A stretch of DNA of 35,567 bases from JAAYZQ01 sp034428935 (GTDB lineage: Bacteria > Chloroflexota > Anaerolineae > JAAYZQ01): contig DAOUHB010000040.1 in the NCBI GenBank assembly GCA_034428935.1, positions 1 through 35,567 on the forward strand, given 5' to 3'. Positions 14,230 through 21,547 of the stretch are shown here, one piece after another; the first letter of the stretch is position 1; every line of letters begins with the position of its first letter. The position numbers and the translations under genes were made by a program. The notes beneath the pieces are model-generated. The model saw only the letters and a program-made list of their open reading frames with translations. It did no database searches and was not told the origin of the DNA.

Positions 14230-15927
14230 ATGTCGCTGCCGCTCATGCGGTGGATCGAGCCGGACCCCACAGACGAGCGGGACCTCACGCGCTTTGCTTC
14301 CCTGCGCCCGCTCACGGTCCAGCTCTTGCTCCGGCGGGGGATCCAGGACCTGGGCCAGGCCTACGACTTTTTGTCGTGCCGGGCCGGAGAGGACGATCCG
14401 GCGCGGCTCAAGGGCCTGCCCCGGGCCGTGGAGCGCATCAGGCAGGCCATCAGTCGCGGCGAAAAGGTCGCCGTCTATGGCGACTTTGACGCCGACGGCG
14501 TGACCGCCACGGCCCTCCTGACCGAAACCCTGGATGCCCTGGGCGCCAACGTCATCCCCTACATCCCCGACCGCGTGGACGAGGGCTACGGCCTCAATAT
14601 CCCCGCCCTCCGCGAGCTGTGGAAGCAGCGGGTGCGCCTCGTCGTCACGGTAGACTGTGGCATTCGCTCCATAGAAGAGGTGCGGGAGGCCAACCGCGGC
14701 CTGCAGCTCATCGTCACCGATCACCACCGGCCGGCGGAAGAGATCCCCCCAGCCCTGGCCGTCGTCAACCCCAAGCAGCCGGGCTGCGACTATCCGTTCA
14801 AAGAGCTCTCCGGGGTTGGGCTGGCCTACAAGCTGTCCCAGGGCCTGCTGCGTGCCTCGCCGCCCGCCGGCCTCCAGGAGGAGGCTCTCCTCGACCTGGT
14901 GGCCCTGGGCACCGTGGCCGACCTCGTCCCCCTGGTGGGCGAGAACCGCGCCCTGGTGCGGCGCGGCCTGGACCGGATCAACAGCGCCGCCCGCCCCGGC
15001 ATCGAGGCCCTCATGGCCGACGCCGGCGTGCGCCGTGGCGCCGTCGACTCGACGGCCATCGGCTTTCTCCTCGGTCCCCGGCTGAACGCCGCGGGGCGCA
15101 TCGACGATGCCATGATCGCCTACCGGCTCCTGCGCAGCAGCGAGCCCCTGGAGACCCAGGAGCTGGGCAAGCAGTTGGGCGACCTGAACCGGCAGCGCAG
15201 GCAGATTACCGAAGAGACGTTCGCCGCCGCCCAGGCCCAGATCCTGGACCGCGACCCGGACGCCTTTCTCCTCCTGGCCGACGATCCGGGCTTCCCGCCG
15301 GGCATCGTCGGGCTGGCGGCCAGCCGCCTGGTCGAGGCCCACTACCGGCCCAGCATCGTCGTCCACCGCGGCGACCGGGAGAGCCGGGGCTCTTGCCGGT
15401 CCATCCCGGAGTTTGACATCACCGAGGCGCTGGACTGCTGCCGGGACCTGCTCATCCGCCACGGCGGCCACGCCATGGCCGCCGGCTTTACCGTGGCCAC
15501 GGACAACCTGGACGCCCTGCGGGCGCGCCTGGTCGAGATCGCGGCCACCAGGCTGGCCAGCGCCGAGCTGAAGCCGGTGCTCGAGATCGACGCCGAGCTG
15601 GCCCTCGACCGGGTGGACGAGACGGCCTACGCCCTCCTACGCCAGGTCCAACCGTGCGGCATGCAGAACCCGGAGCCGCTCCTGCTGGCCCGCGACGTGG
15701 AGGTCAGGGAGCGGTGGGCCATGGGCAACGAACAGAAGCACCTGAAGCTCATCTTGCGCGACAGGCGCGGCATCGCCTGGCCCGCCGTGTTCTTTCGCCA
15801 CGGGCACATCCTGGACGACCTCCCGGACCGCGCCGACGTGGTGTATTCCCTGGAATACAACGAGTGGAACGGCGAGAAGCGGCTGAGGCTCCTGCTGCAC
15901 GACCTGCGGCCGGCCCGGCCATCCTAG
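14230..15927 (+). CDS. recJ: Single-stranded-DNA-specific exonuclease RecJ
   Basis: A 5'-to-3' ssDNA exonuclease of the DHH superfamily acting in recombination, mismatch and base-excision repair. The product is 565 residues from ATG 14230, preceded by GGAAAGGA; a TTG at 14188 lies inside the upstream terminator and is rejected. Metal-binding motifs are AVYGDFDADG (81-90; D85, D87, D89), TVDCG (D142), TDHH (163-166) and LGTVADLVPL. The DHHA1 domain contains SRGSCRSI and GGHAMAAGFTV. The C-terminal OB-type domain (about 450-565) includes QPCGMQNPEPLLL, as in RecJ. The M32 peptidase gene follows after 18 bases, suggesting co-transcription. No obvious promoter is visible between the terminator and the start; the true one may overlap the hairpin. 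Confidence 0.96.
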   Translation: MSLPLMRWIEPDPTDERDLTRFASLRPLTVQLLLRRGIQDLGQAYDFLSCRAGEDDPARLKGLPRAVERIRQAISRGEKVAVYGDFDADGVTATALLTETLDALGANVIPYIPDRVDEGYGLNIPALRELWKQRVRLVVTVDCGIRSIEEVREANRGLQLIVTDHHRPAEEIPPALAVVNPKQPGCDYPFKELSGVGLAYKLSQGLLRASPPAGLQEEALLDLVALGTVADLVPLVGENRALVRRGLDRINSAARPGIEALMADAGVRRGAVDSTAIGFLLGPRLNAAGRIDDAMIAYRLLRSSEPLETQELGKQLGDLNRQRRQITEETFAAAQAQILDRDPDAFLLLADDPGFPPGIVGLAASRLVEAHYRPSIVVHRGDRESRGSCRSIPEFDITEALDCCRDLLIRHGGHAMAAGFTVATDNLDALRARLVEIAATRLASAELKPVLEIDAELALDRVDETAYALLRQVQPCGMQNPEPLLLARDVEVRERWAMGNEQKHLKLILRDRRGIAWPAVFFRHGHILDDLPDRADVVYSLEYNEWNGEKRLRLLLHDLRPARPS

Positions 15928-15945
15928 AACACATCGAGGGAGAAC

Positions 15946-17487
15946 GTGGAGAAAAAGCTTGCAGAACTCAAGGCCCGCCAGGCCGAGATCCATGACTTGA
16001 GAGCCGCCAGGGCAGTCCTCGGCTGGGACCAGGCCGCCTACATGCCCGAAGGCGGGGGCCCCGCCCGTGCGCGCCAGACCGCCCTCCTGGGACGCCTGGC
16101 CCACGAGCGCCTGACGGATCCGGCCCTCGCCCGGCTCCTGGACGACCTGGCCCCCTACGAGACCAGCCTGCCCTACGACTCGGACGACGCCAGCCTCATC
16201 CGCTTCGTGCGGCGCAGGCACGAGATGGCGGCCCGCGTTCCGGCCGAGTTCATGGCCGGGGCCGAGGAGCATTTCGCCACCACCTTCCAGGCCTGGATGG
16301 CCGCCCGCCCGGCGAACGACTTTGAGGCCGTCCGACCCTTCCTGGCCAGGAGCCTGGAGCTGAGCCGCCGCTTTGCCGGCTATTTCCCCGACCACGAGCA
16401 CGTGGCCGACCCCTTCATTGCCCTGCAAGACTATGGGCTCACGGTCTCGACGCTGCGGCCCTTGCTGGCCGAGCTGCGCCAGCGCCTGGTGCCCCTGGTG
16501 CAGGCCATCGTCGCCCGGCCCGCCGCCGACGCATCCTGCCTCAAGCAGCACTTCCCGGCTGCGCAGCAGTGGGAGCTGAGCCTGGAGGTGCTGGAGCGCA
16601 TGGGCTACGATTTCCGGCGCGGCCGCCAGGACCAGGCGCCCCATCCCTTCACGACGGCCTTTTCCATCGGCGACGTGCGCGTCACCAACCGGGTCCGGGA
16701 GCGCGACCTGGGAGAGGCATTTTTCGGCGCCCTTCACGAGGGAGGCCACGCCCTCTACGAGCAGGGCATCGATCCCGGCCTGGAGGGCACCCTCCTGGCC
16801 GAAGGCACCTCGGCCGGTGTGCACGAGAGCACGTCGCGCCTGTGGGAGAACCTGGTGGGCCGCAGCCTCCCCTTCTGGCGGTTCTACTATCCGCGCTTCC
16901 AGGCTGCCTTTCCCGAGCAGTTGGGCAGCGTCTTCCTCGACACCTTCCACCAGGCCATCAACAAGGTGCAGCGCTCCCTCATCCGCACCGAAGCCGACGA
17001 GATGACCTACGACCTGCACATCATGCTGCGCTTTGACTTTGAGCTGGAGATGCTGGAGGGCAAGCTGGCCGTCAAGGACCTGCCCGAGGCGTGGCGCGAG
17101 CGCTTCCGGCAGGACATGGGCATCGTGCCGCCCGACGACCGGGACGGCGTGATGCAGGACGTGCATTGGTTCTGGGGCTTTGTGGGAGGAGCGTTCCAGG
17201 GCTATACCCTGGGCAACATCCTCGGCGCCCAGTTTTTCGAGTCGGCCCTGCGCCGCCACCCGGAGATCCCCGGCGAGATGGAGCAAGGCGAGCTGGGCAC
17301 GCTTCACCGCTGGCTCAGGGAGAACGTCTATCGCCACGGGAGCAAGTTCACGACGGCCGAGCTGGTCGAGCGGGTCACAGGCGGGCCCCTGAGCATCGAG
17401 CCGTACCTGCGCTATCTCGGCCAGAAGTTCGGCGAGCTGTACTCGCTCCAGCAGGTTGTGGGAGAAGAGAACGATTCACGCTCGTAG
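15946..17487 (+). CDS. M32 family carboxypeptidase (Taq carboxypeptidase type)
   Basis: A zinc or cobalt metallocarboxypeptidase that removes C-terminal residues, with broad specificity; cytoplasmic, as no signal peptide is visible. The product is 513 residues, normal for M32, all-helical. Family marks are LGWDQAAYMPEGG (25-37), HEGGHALYEQG with the metal ligands H264 and H268 and catalytic E265, GVHESTSRLWEN with ligand E294, TEADEMTYDLHIMLRF, and HWFWGFVGGAFQGYTLGNI (HWSxGxFGYFPTYxLGN is more usual, so the Tyr-rich part of this motif differs). The start is GTG 15946 after GAGGGAG. It follows recJ by 18 bases. The TAG stop (17485-17487) is the first part of a two-hairpin repeat element, so the last few residues may have been defined by that element. 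Confidence 0.93.
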   Translation: MEKKLAELKARQAEIHDLRAARAVLGWDQAAYMPEGGGPARARQTALLGRLAHERLTDPALARLLDDLAPYETSLPYDSDDASLIRFVRRRHEMAARVPAEFMAGAEEHFATTFQAWMAARPANDFEAVRPFLARSLELSRRFAGYFPDHEHVADPFIALQDYGLTVSTLRPLLAELRQRLVPLVQAIVARPAADASCLKQHFPAAQQWELSLEVLERMGYDFRRGRQDQAPHPFTTAFSIGDVRVTNRVRERDLGEAFFGALHEGGHALYEQGIDPGLEGTLLAEGTSAGVHESTSRLWENLVGRSLPFWRFYYPRFQAAFPEQLGSVFLDTFHQAINKVQRSLIRTEADEMTYDLHIMLRFDFELEMLEGKLAVKDLPEAWRERFRQDMGIVPPDDRDGVMQDVHWFWGFVGGAFQGYTLGNILGAQFFESALRRHPEIPGEMEQGELGTLHRWLRENVYRHGSKFTTAELVERVTGGPLSIEPYLRYLGQKFGELYSLQQVVGEENDSRS

Positions 17488-17549
17488 GTGCGACTTCGGT
17501 CGTTTTTGGACGGCTAAAGCCGTTACTACGAACCCTCCCCGACAGGCTG
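17485..17549 (+). repeat. Two-hairpin dispersed element, copy 1 (contains the M32 gene stop codon)
   Basis: The element begins at the TAG stop of the M32 gene. Stem 1 is CGAC-TTCG-GTCG (491-494/499-502 within 17 kb, plus a G-T pair) with a UUCG tetraloop, followed by TTTTT (17503-17507), so it can act as a terminator. Stem 2 is ACGGCT-AA-AGCCGT (17510-17523). Then come TACTACGAAC (17524-17533) and, after 7 bases, GACAGGCTG (17541-17549). The same order and spacing recur at 22940. Confidence 0.8.
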
Positions 17550-17577
17550 CTAGACTCGGGGGGGAAGGAGAAGGGAC

Positions 17578-18930
17578 ATGTTGATCGTCAACGGCACGCT
17601 CGTGACCATGGGCACGCCCAATCGCGTGATCCCCGGCGGCGCCCTCTACGTCCAGGACGGGCGCATCGCCGACCTGGGGCCCGGTGCCGACCTGGAAGCG
17701 CGCTACGGCCGGGCGGGCGAGGAGCGCATCGACGCCCGCGGCCAACTGGTCCTGCCGGGCATCATCTGCGCCCACACCCATTTCTACGGCGCCTTTTCCC
17801 GGGGCATGGCCCTGCCCGGCGAGCCGGCAGGCAACTTCCCGGAGATCCTCGAGAAGCTGTGGTGGCGCCTGGACAAGGCCCTCTGGCGCGAGGACGTGCA
17901 CTACAGCGCCCTGGTCTGCCTCGTCGACGCCATCCGCCACGGCACGACGACGCTCCTCGACCACCACGCCAGCCAGGGCGAAATCACGGGCAGCCTCGAT
18001 CAGATTGCCTCGGCCGTGGAGCAGGCGGGCGTCCGCGCCTGCCTGTGCTACGAGGTCACCGATCGCGACGGCCCGGAGGCCATGCGCGCCGGCATCGCCG
18101 AGAACGTGCGTTTCCTGCGGCGCGTTCGAGACCACGAGATGGGCCAGGACCAGCGCCTGGCCGCCACTTTTGGCCTCCATGCCTCCCTCACCCTGTCGGA
18201 CGAGACGCTGGAGGCGTGCGTCCGTGCCGCCGGGCCCCTCGAGACCGGATTTCACATCCACGTCGCCGAGGACAAGGCCGACGTCGACGACAGCCTGCGC
18301 AAGAGCGCCCTGCGCGTCGTCGAGCGCCTGCAAAAGTTTGGCATCCTGGGGCCGCGCACCATCGCCGCCCACGCCGTCCACGTGGACCGCATCGAGACCG
18401 AGATGCTGCTGGACAGCGGCACGATGGTCGTCCAGAACCCCCGCTCGAACATGAACAACGCCGTGGGCACGCCCGACCTGCCGTGGATGCTGCACATCGG
18501 CATTCCCGTGGGCCTGGGAAACGACGGTTTTACCAACAACATGTTTACCGAAATGGCGGCTGCCTACCTGGTCCACAAGCAGGCCACCCGCGACCCACGC
18601 ACCCTGCCGGCCGACACCGTCCTGCGCATGCTGTGGGATCACAACCCGCGCATCGCCCGGACGTTCTTTCCCGGGCTGGGCCCCGACTTTGGCCACCTGG
18701 CCCCGGGCGCCCCGGCCGACGTCATCCTGGTGGACTATCACCCGCCGACACCCCTGGACGCCGGCAACCTGCCCTGGCACACCATCTTTGGCATCGACGG
18801 CACGGGCGTGACCACGACCATCGCCGGCGGCCGGGTGCTCATGCGCGATGGCAAGCTGCTGACCCTGGACGAGGAGGGCATCGCGGCCCGGGCGCGGGAG
18901 CTGGCGGGCAAGCTGTGGCAGCGGATCTGA
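17578..18930 (+). CDS. ssnA: SsnA-type amidohydrolase
   Basis: A metal-dependent hydrolase of the cytosine-deaminase/chlorohydrolase-like amidohydrolase superfamily; the exact substrate of SsnA is not established, though E. coli ssnA lies in a purine-catabolism and selenium-linked gene set. The product is 450 residues, the usual length. Recognisable SsnA features include PGIICAHTHFYGAFSRGM (metal ligands H66 and H68), the NLWWRLDKAL-like segment (here KLWWRLDKAL), TTLLDHHAS, GFHIHVAED, the AHAVHVD ligand segment, QNPRSNMNNAVG and GLGNDGFTNNMF (ligand Asp). The C-terminus returns to the composite domain (ADVILVDYHPPTPLDAGNL...HTIFGI). The ATG at 17578 follows GGAAGGAGAAGGG. None of the usual partners (XdhD/YgfK-type selenate reductase or purine hydroxylase subunits) are nearby. 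Assignment to the SsnA family is strong; function is inferred. Confidence 0.88.
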   Translation: MLIVNGTLVTMGTPNRVIPGGALYVQDGRIADLGPGADLEARYGRAGEERIDARGQLVLPGIICAHTHFYGAFSRGMALPGEPAGNFPEILEKLWWRLDKALWREDVHYSALVCLVDAIRHGTTTLLDHHASQGEITGSLDQIASAVEQAGVRACLCYEVTDRDGPEAMRAGIAENVRFLRRVRDHEMGQDQRLAATFGLHASLTLSDETLEACVRAAGPLETGFHIHVAEDKADVDDSLRKSALRVVERLQKFGILGPRTIAAHAVHVDRIETEMLLDSGTMVVQNPRSNMNNAVGTPDLPWMLHIGIPVGLGNDGFTNNMFTEMAAAYLVHKQATRDPRTLPADTVLRMLWDHNPRIARTFFPGLGPDFGHLAPGAPADVILVDYHPPTPLDAGNLPWHTIFGIDGTGVTTTIAGGRVLMRDGKLLTLDEEGIAARARELAGKLWQRI

Positions 18931-18950
18931 TCTCGGAGGATGGGGACAGC

Positions 18951-19523
18951 GTGAAACAGGAGGGAGACGTCATCGTCGTCGAAAAGAACCGCCGGCGGGC
19001 CATTTGGGCGCTGGCCATCATTGTCTTCATGAGCCTGGTCAGCCTGGCTCTCCTCGGCGCCGGCCTCCTCGGCGGCGACGGCATCCTGTGGACGCCCATC
19101 GCCCTGGGGACGGTGGGCCTCCTGGGGTTTGGCGTCGCCGCCTGGATGATCGTGAGCACCATGCGCGCCCGCTGGCACCTGGCCGTCAGCCGGTCCGGCT
19201 TTCGCCTGCACACCCCGGCCTACCTGTTGGACGTGCCCTGGGAGAACGTGGCCGGCATCGCCACCAACGAGGTCAACTTTCGGGAGGGCTGCGTGCTCCT
19301 CTTCGAAGACCCGGCCGCCGTGGCACAGACGGCCCGGTTCCTGGTGCGTTCCAACCACCCCGAGGTCATCGCCAGCCCGGACGCCATGCAGGCCCGTTTC
19401 GAGGAGAACATGGACAAGCTCGGCTACCACCTGGGCATCCCCGGCCGCATCCTGGAGCTGGGCCCCGACGAGCTGGCCAGCTTGCTCTCCCGGGCGCGAA
19501 GCGGCGCCCTGTGGACGGGGTAG
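18951..19523 (+). CDS. Two-TM membrane protein with a PH-like cytoplasmic domain
   Basis: A 190-residue protein I cannot assign to a named family. Residues about 17-37 and 46-67 are hydrophobic, forming a hairpin in the membrane. The remainder (about 70-190) is a soluble region with a beta-rich start (WHLAVSRSGFRLHTPAYLLDVPWENVAGI) that resembles bacterial PH-like (YdbS/bPH) domains, and an alpha-helical end. The start is GTG 18951 with GGAGG 11 bases upstream and GGGGA closer in. It follows the ssnA stop by 20 bases and is probably co-transcribed. A protein of similar layout, but not clearly homologous by eye, is encoded at 25155. Confidence 0.7.
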   Translation: MKQEGDVIVVEKNRRRAIWALAIIVFMSLVSLALLGAGLLGGDGILWTPIALGTVGLLGFGVAAWMIVSTMRARWHLAVSRSGFRLHTPAYLLDVPWENVAGIATNEVNFREGCVLLFEDPAAVAQTARFLVRSNHPEVIASPDAMQARFEENMDKLGYHLGIPGRILELGPDELASLLSRARSGALWTG

Positions 19524-19707
19524 CGACGGGGCAGGCGGTGCAATTGCCATCTTCTGGCCTGTGGGCGCGAGCGTTCCGCGAGGCTCGCATTTCAGGCTGT
19601 GCGTCCTCGCCAACGGCCGGCGGCACCGGTGACAACCTCTCCATCGATTTGGCATCTCCCGGGCCCCGGAGTATAATGGCATCAATGGGAACGGGAGGTT
19701 GCAGCCA
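19524..19707. other. Intergenic spacer with weak hairpin and a promoter
   Basis: GCGAGC (19567-19572) and GCTCGC (19583-19588) form a 6-bp stem with a 10-base loop and a short ATTT tail, a weak terminator candidate for the gene ending at 19523. The promoter for the next gene lies at 19649-19677. Nothing else is recognisable. Confidence 0.4.
19649..19677 (+). promoter_or_regulatory. Strong sigma-70-type promoter
   Basis: TTGGCA (19649-19654), a 17-base spacer and a perfect TATAAT (19672-19677). It drives the 74-residue membrane protein gene at 19708 after a short leader of about 24 bases. It may also supply transcription to the downstream membrane-protein/two-component unit. Confidence 0.82.
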
Positions 19708-19932
19708 ATGAAAGCTTTCTGGGGACGGTTGGGGGCGCCGGGCAGGATCGGCCTGGTCGTCGGGCTCATCGGAGCCCTGTTGACCGTTGCCGGCCTGGTC
19801 GCCGGCAACCTGGCCCCCCTGACCGCTCGCTCGCTGTTGCTCGGCATTCTCCTGGGGGGTGGCTCCTGGGGGGTGGTCAGTTGGGCCATCGCTTCCGCTG
19901 CCGCCGATGCCATGGCCGACGGGGAGGAGTAG
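19708..19932 (+). CDS. Small two-helix membrane protein, unknown function
   Basis: A 74-residue protein, MKAFWGRLGAPGRIGLVV at its start, with two hydrophobic segments (about 13-34 and 41-64) joined by a short polar turn, and an acidic end (MADGEE). The ATG at 19708 has GGGAGG 9 bases upstream; an in-frame TTG at 19699 overlaps that site. It has its own strong promoter. Its Gly-rich second helix suggests oligomer packing, but I recognise no family. It lies 99 bases upstream of the membrane protein that begins the two-component unit. Confidence 0.75.
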   Translation: MKAFWGRLGAPGRIGLVVGLIGALLTVAGLVAGNLAPLTARSLLLGILLGGGSWGVVSWAIASAAADAMADGEE

Positions 19933-20031
19933 CCGACCCCCCGGAATCTCCACAATCCCTGCCAGAGCCGTCCATAATTCCTCCACAGTTGCCCGGTATC
20001 CTGCGGGCACCATACAAGAAGGAGGAAACAG

Positions 20032-20559
20032 ATGGACGAACGAGTTCGAGGAAAGGGGTTGTGGGTTGGCCTGGGGTGCCTGGCACTGCTCTTCCTGTGC
20101 CTGCTGCTGGCCGGGGCGGCACTGTTTGTCATGTTCGCGCCCGCGCGCGTAGCACCGGGGTATGTGCAACCACCGGCGGCCGGGGAGGGGGCGGTTCAGA
20201 CGCCGGCCACCTGCGACTTCTGCCCATTGGGTATCCTGTTCTCCGGGGTCAGGGCCCTCTTCAAGGTGGCCTTCCTGGGCCTGCTGCTGCTCCTGCTCTT
20301 TGGCCTGGGCCGGAGATTCTTCTGGGGACCGTACCACTGGTGGCCGCACTACTGCACTCCGGGACCGACCGGAAAGGGACCGGAAGGCCAGCCCGGCGGC
20401 GCCCCACACCACACCCATTGGCGCCGGCACGGGCACCCGTTCTGGGGACCACCGCCGTGGTGGGGGCCCGCACCGGAGCGTCCCGCAGACGAGGGCGAAG
20501 CGCCTGACGCGCCGGACGCCGGCGAGGCCGAGGCCGGCTACAGCGGTCCGCAGGAATAG
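20032..20559 (+). CDS. Membrane protein with Trp/His/Pro-rich tail, upstream of a two-component system
   Basis: A 175-residue protein of unknown family. Helix 1 is at about 9-36. A short loop contains CDFC (61-64), and helix 2 covers about 68-92. The tail from 97 to 145 is extremely rich in Trp, His, Pro and Gly: seven Trp (98, 103, 104, 130, 138, 143, 144) and seven His (102, 106, 126, 127, 129, 133, 135), including GPPPWWGP. An acidic Pro/Ala end follows. His clusters plus CxxC suggest metal binding, which is inference. The ATG at 20032 has AAGGAGG 7 bases upstream. The downstream histidine kinase has a similar Trp/His/Pro-rich region with GPPAWWGE, so this protein is a good candidate for its sensory or regulatory partner. 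Confidence 0.78.
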   Translation: MDERVRGKGLWVGLGCLALLFLCLLLAGAALFVMFAPARVAPGYVQPPAAGEGAVQTPATCDFCPLGILFSGVRALFKVAFLGLLLLLLFGLGRRFFWGPYHWWPHYCTPGPTGKGPEGQPGGAPHHTHWRRHGHPFWGPPPWWGPAPERPADEGEAPDAPDAGEAEAGYSGPQE

Positions 20560-20613
20560 AGGAGGGGCTGCTCCCGGTGGGAAGTATCCCGCCGGGAGCG
20601 CCGAAAGGTCCAG

Positions 20614-20838
20614 ATGGCAGACGATCTTGACCTCCGGGGCAAGGGCAAAGCCACCGACTGGCTGGAAAGCCTGGCGGCACACGACGTCCACTACCTGATC
20701 CTCGACGTGAGGAGCGACGCGGAGCTGCTGCGGCAGGTTGACGGCCAGCCGGGGTGGCGCCTGGACGTGAACGACGGTGATTCGGCAATCTATGTGCGCG
20801 CCGTGGCCGACGCCCCACCGCGGCGAGGGGAGAGCTGA
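20614..20838 (+). CDS. 74-residue protein upstream of response regulator, unknown function
   Basis: A small soluble protein without membrane segments. The start ATG 20614 follows GAAAGG. The core pattern is a short helix (TDWLESLAAHDVHY), a hydrophobic strand (YLILDVR), a helix (SDAELLRQVDGQPG) and two strands (GWRLDVNDGDSAIYVRAV). The PGWRLxxxDxxxxIYVRA pattern resembles the soluble C-terminal end of some polytopic glycosyltransferases, but the match is short. Its stop codon is one base before the GTG of the response regulator, so translation is likely coupled. The placement argues for a role in the same signalling unit; none can be assigned. Confidence 0.7.
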   Translation: MADDLDLRGKGKATDWLESLAAHDVHYLILDVRSDAELLRQVDGQPGWRLDVNDGDSAIYVRAVADAPPRRGES

Positions 20839-20839
20839 C

Positions 20840-21523
20840 GTGGCCCAGACCATCCTGGTGGTGGACGACGAGGCCCGCATCGTGAAGCTGGTGCGCGACT
20901 ACCTGGAGCGCGCCGGCTTTGGCGTTCTCACGGCGGGCGACGGCGAGACCGCCCTGTCCATGGCCCGACGGGAAAGGCCAGACCTCATCGTCCTGGACCT
21001 GATGCTGCCGGGCGTCGACGGGCTGGACGTCTGCCGGCGCCTGCGCCAGGAGAGCGGCGTGCCGATCATCATGCTCACCGCCCGCGTCGAAGAGGCCGAC
21101 CGCATCGTGGGCCTGGAACTGGGCGCCGACGACTATGTCACCAAGCCCTTCAGCCCCGGCGAGCTGGTGGCCCGGGTGCGCGCCAACCTGCGCCGCGCCC
21201 GGGGCGAGATGGGCCAGGCGACGGTTATTCGCGCCGGCGACGTGGAGCTGGATACCGCCACGCTGACCACGACCGTCGCCGGCCAGGCGGTGGACCTGAC
21301 GCCCACCGAGTTCGAGCTGCTGGCGACGCTGGCCCGCCACCCGGGCCGCATCTGGACCCGCGAGCAGCTCCTGGAGGCGGTCCACGGCGTGGCCTTTGAG
21401 AGCTATGACCGGAGCATCGACTCGCACATCAAGAACATCCGCCGCAAGATCGAGCCCGATCCCCGCCGCCCGCGCTACATCCAGACGGTGTACGGCGTGG
21501 GCTACCGCTTTGGCGAGCGGTAA
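20840..21523 (+). CDS. OmpR/PhoB-family response regulator
   Basis: DNA-binding response regulator of a two-component system. The product is 227 residues from GTG 20840, which follows a GAGGGGAGAG site and the stop of the 74-residue gene by one base. The receiver domain has the acidic pair in VVDDE (D9-D10-E11), the phosphoacceptor Asp53 in VLDLMLPG, the LTAR switch Thr and the TKPF Lys. The winged-helix effector domain (about 130-227) shows LTPTEFELLATLARHPGRIWTREQLLEAV and the DNA-reading SYDRSIDSHIKNIRRKIE, ending YIQTVYGVGYRF. It is encoded 24 bases before its kinase. Both phosphorylation and DNA-binding motifs are intact. Confidence 0.95.
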   Translation: MAQTILVVDDEARIVKLVRDYLERAGFGVLTAGDGETALSMARRERPDLIVLDLMLPGVDGLDVCRRLRQESGVPIIMLTARVEEADRIVGLELGADDYVTKPFSPGELVARVRANLRRARGEMGQATVIRAGDVELDTATLTTTVAGQAVDLTPTEFELLATLARHPGRIWTREQLLEAVHGVAFESYDRSIDSHIKNIRRKIEPDPRRPRYIQTVYGVGYRFGER

Positions 21524-21547
21524 TCGGGGAGGGAAGGCAAAGGATCG

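Noticed and set aside
13702..15471. 589-codon open frame opposite recJ
   Set aside because: Antisense shadow of recJ and the DUF4870-like gene; it would also run across a clear promoter and terminator of the + strand.
17091..18950. Upstream extension of the frame that encodes the 18951 membrane protein
   Set aside because: This part overlaps the M32 peptidase and ssnA in another frame and reads as Arg/Pro-rich nonsense; the real gene begins at GTG 18951.
19948..19989. Direct repeat CTCCACAAT/CTCCACAGT before the membrane protein at 20032 with a weak CATAAT box
   Set aside because: Spacing of 33 bases and poor -35 match make it too weak to call a promoter or a regulator site.
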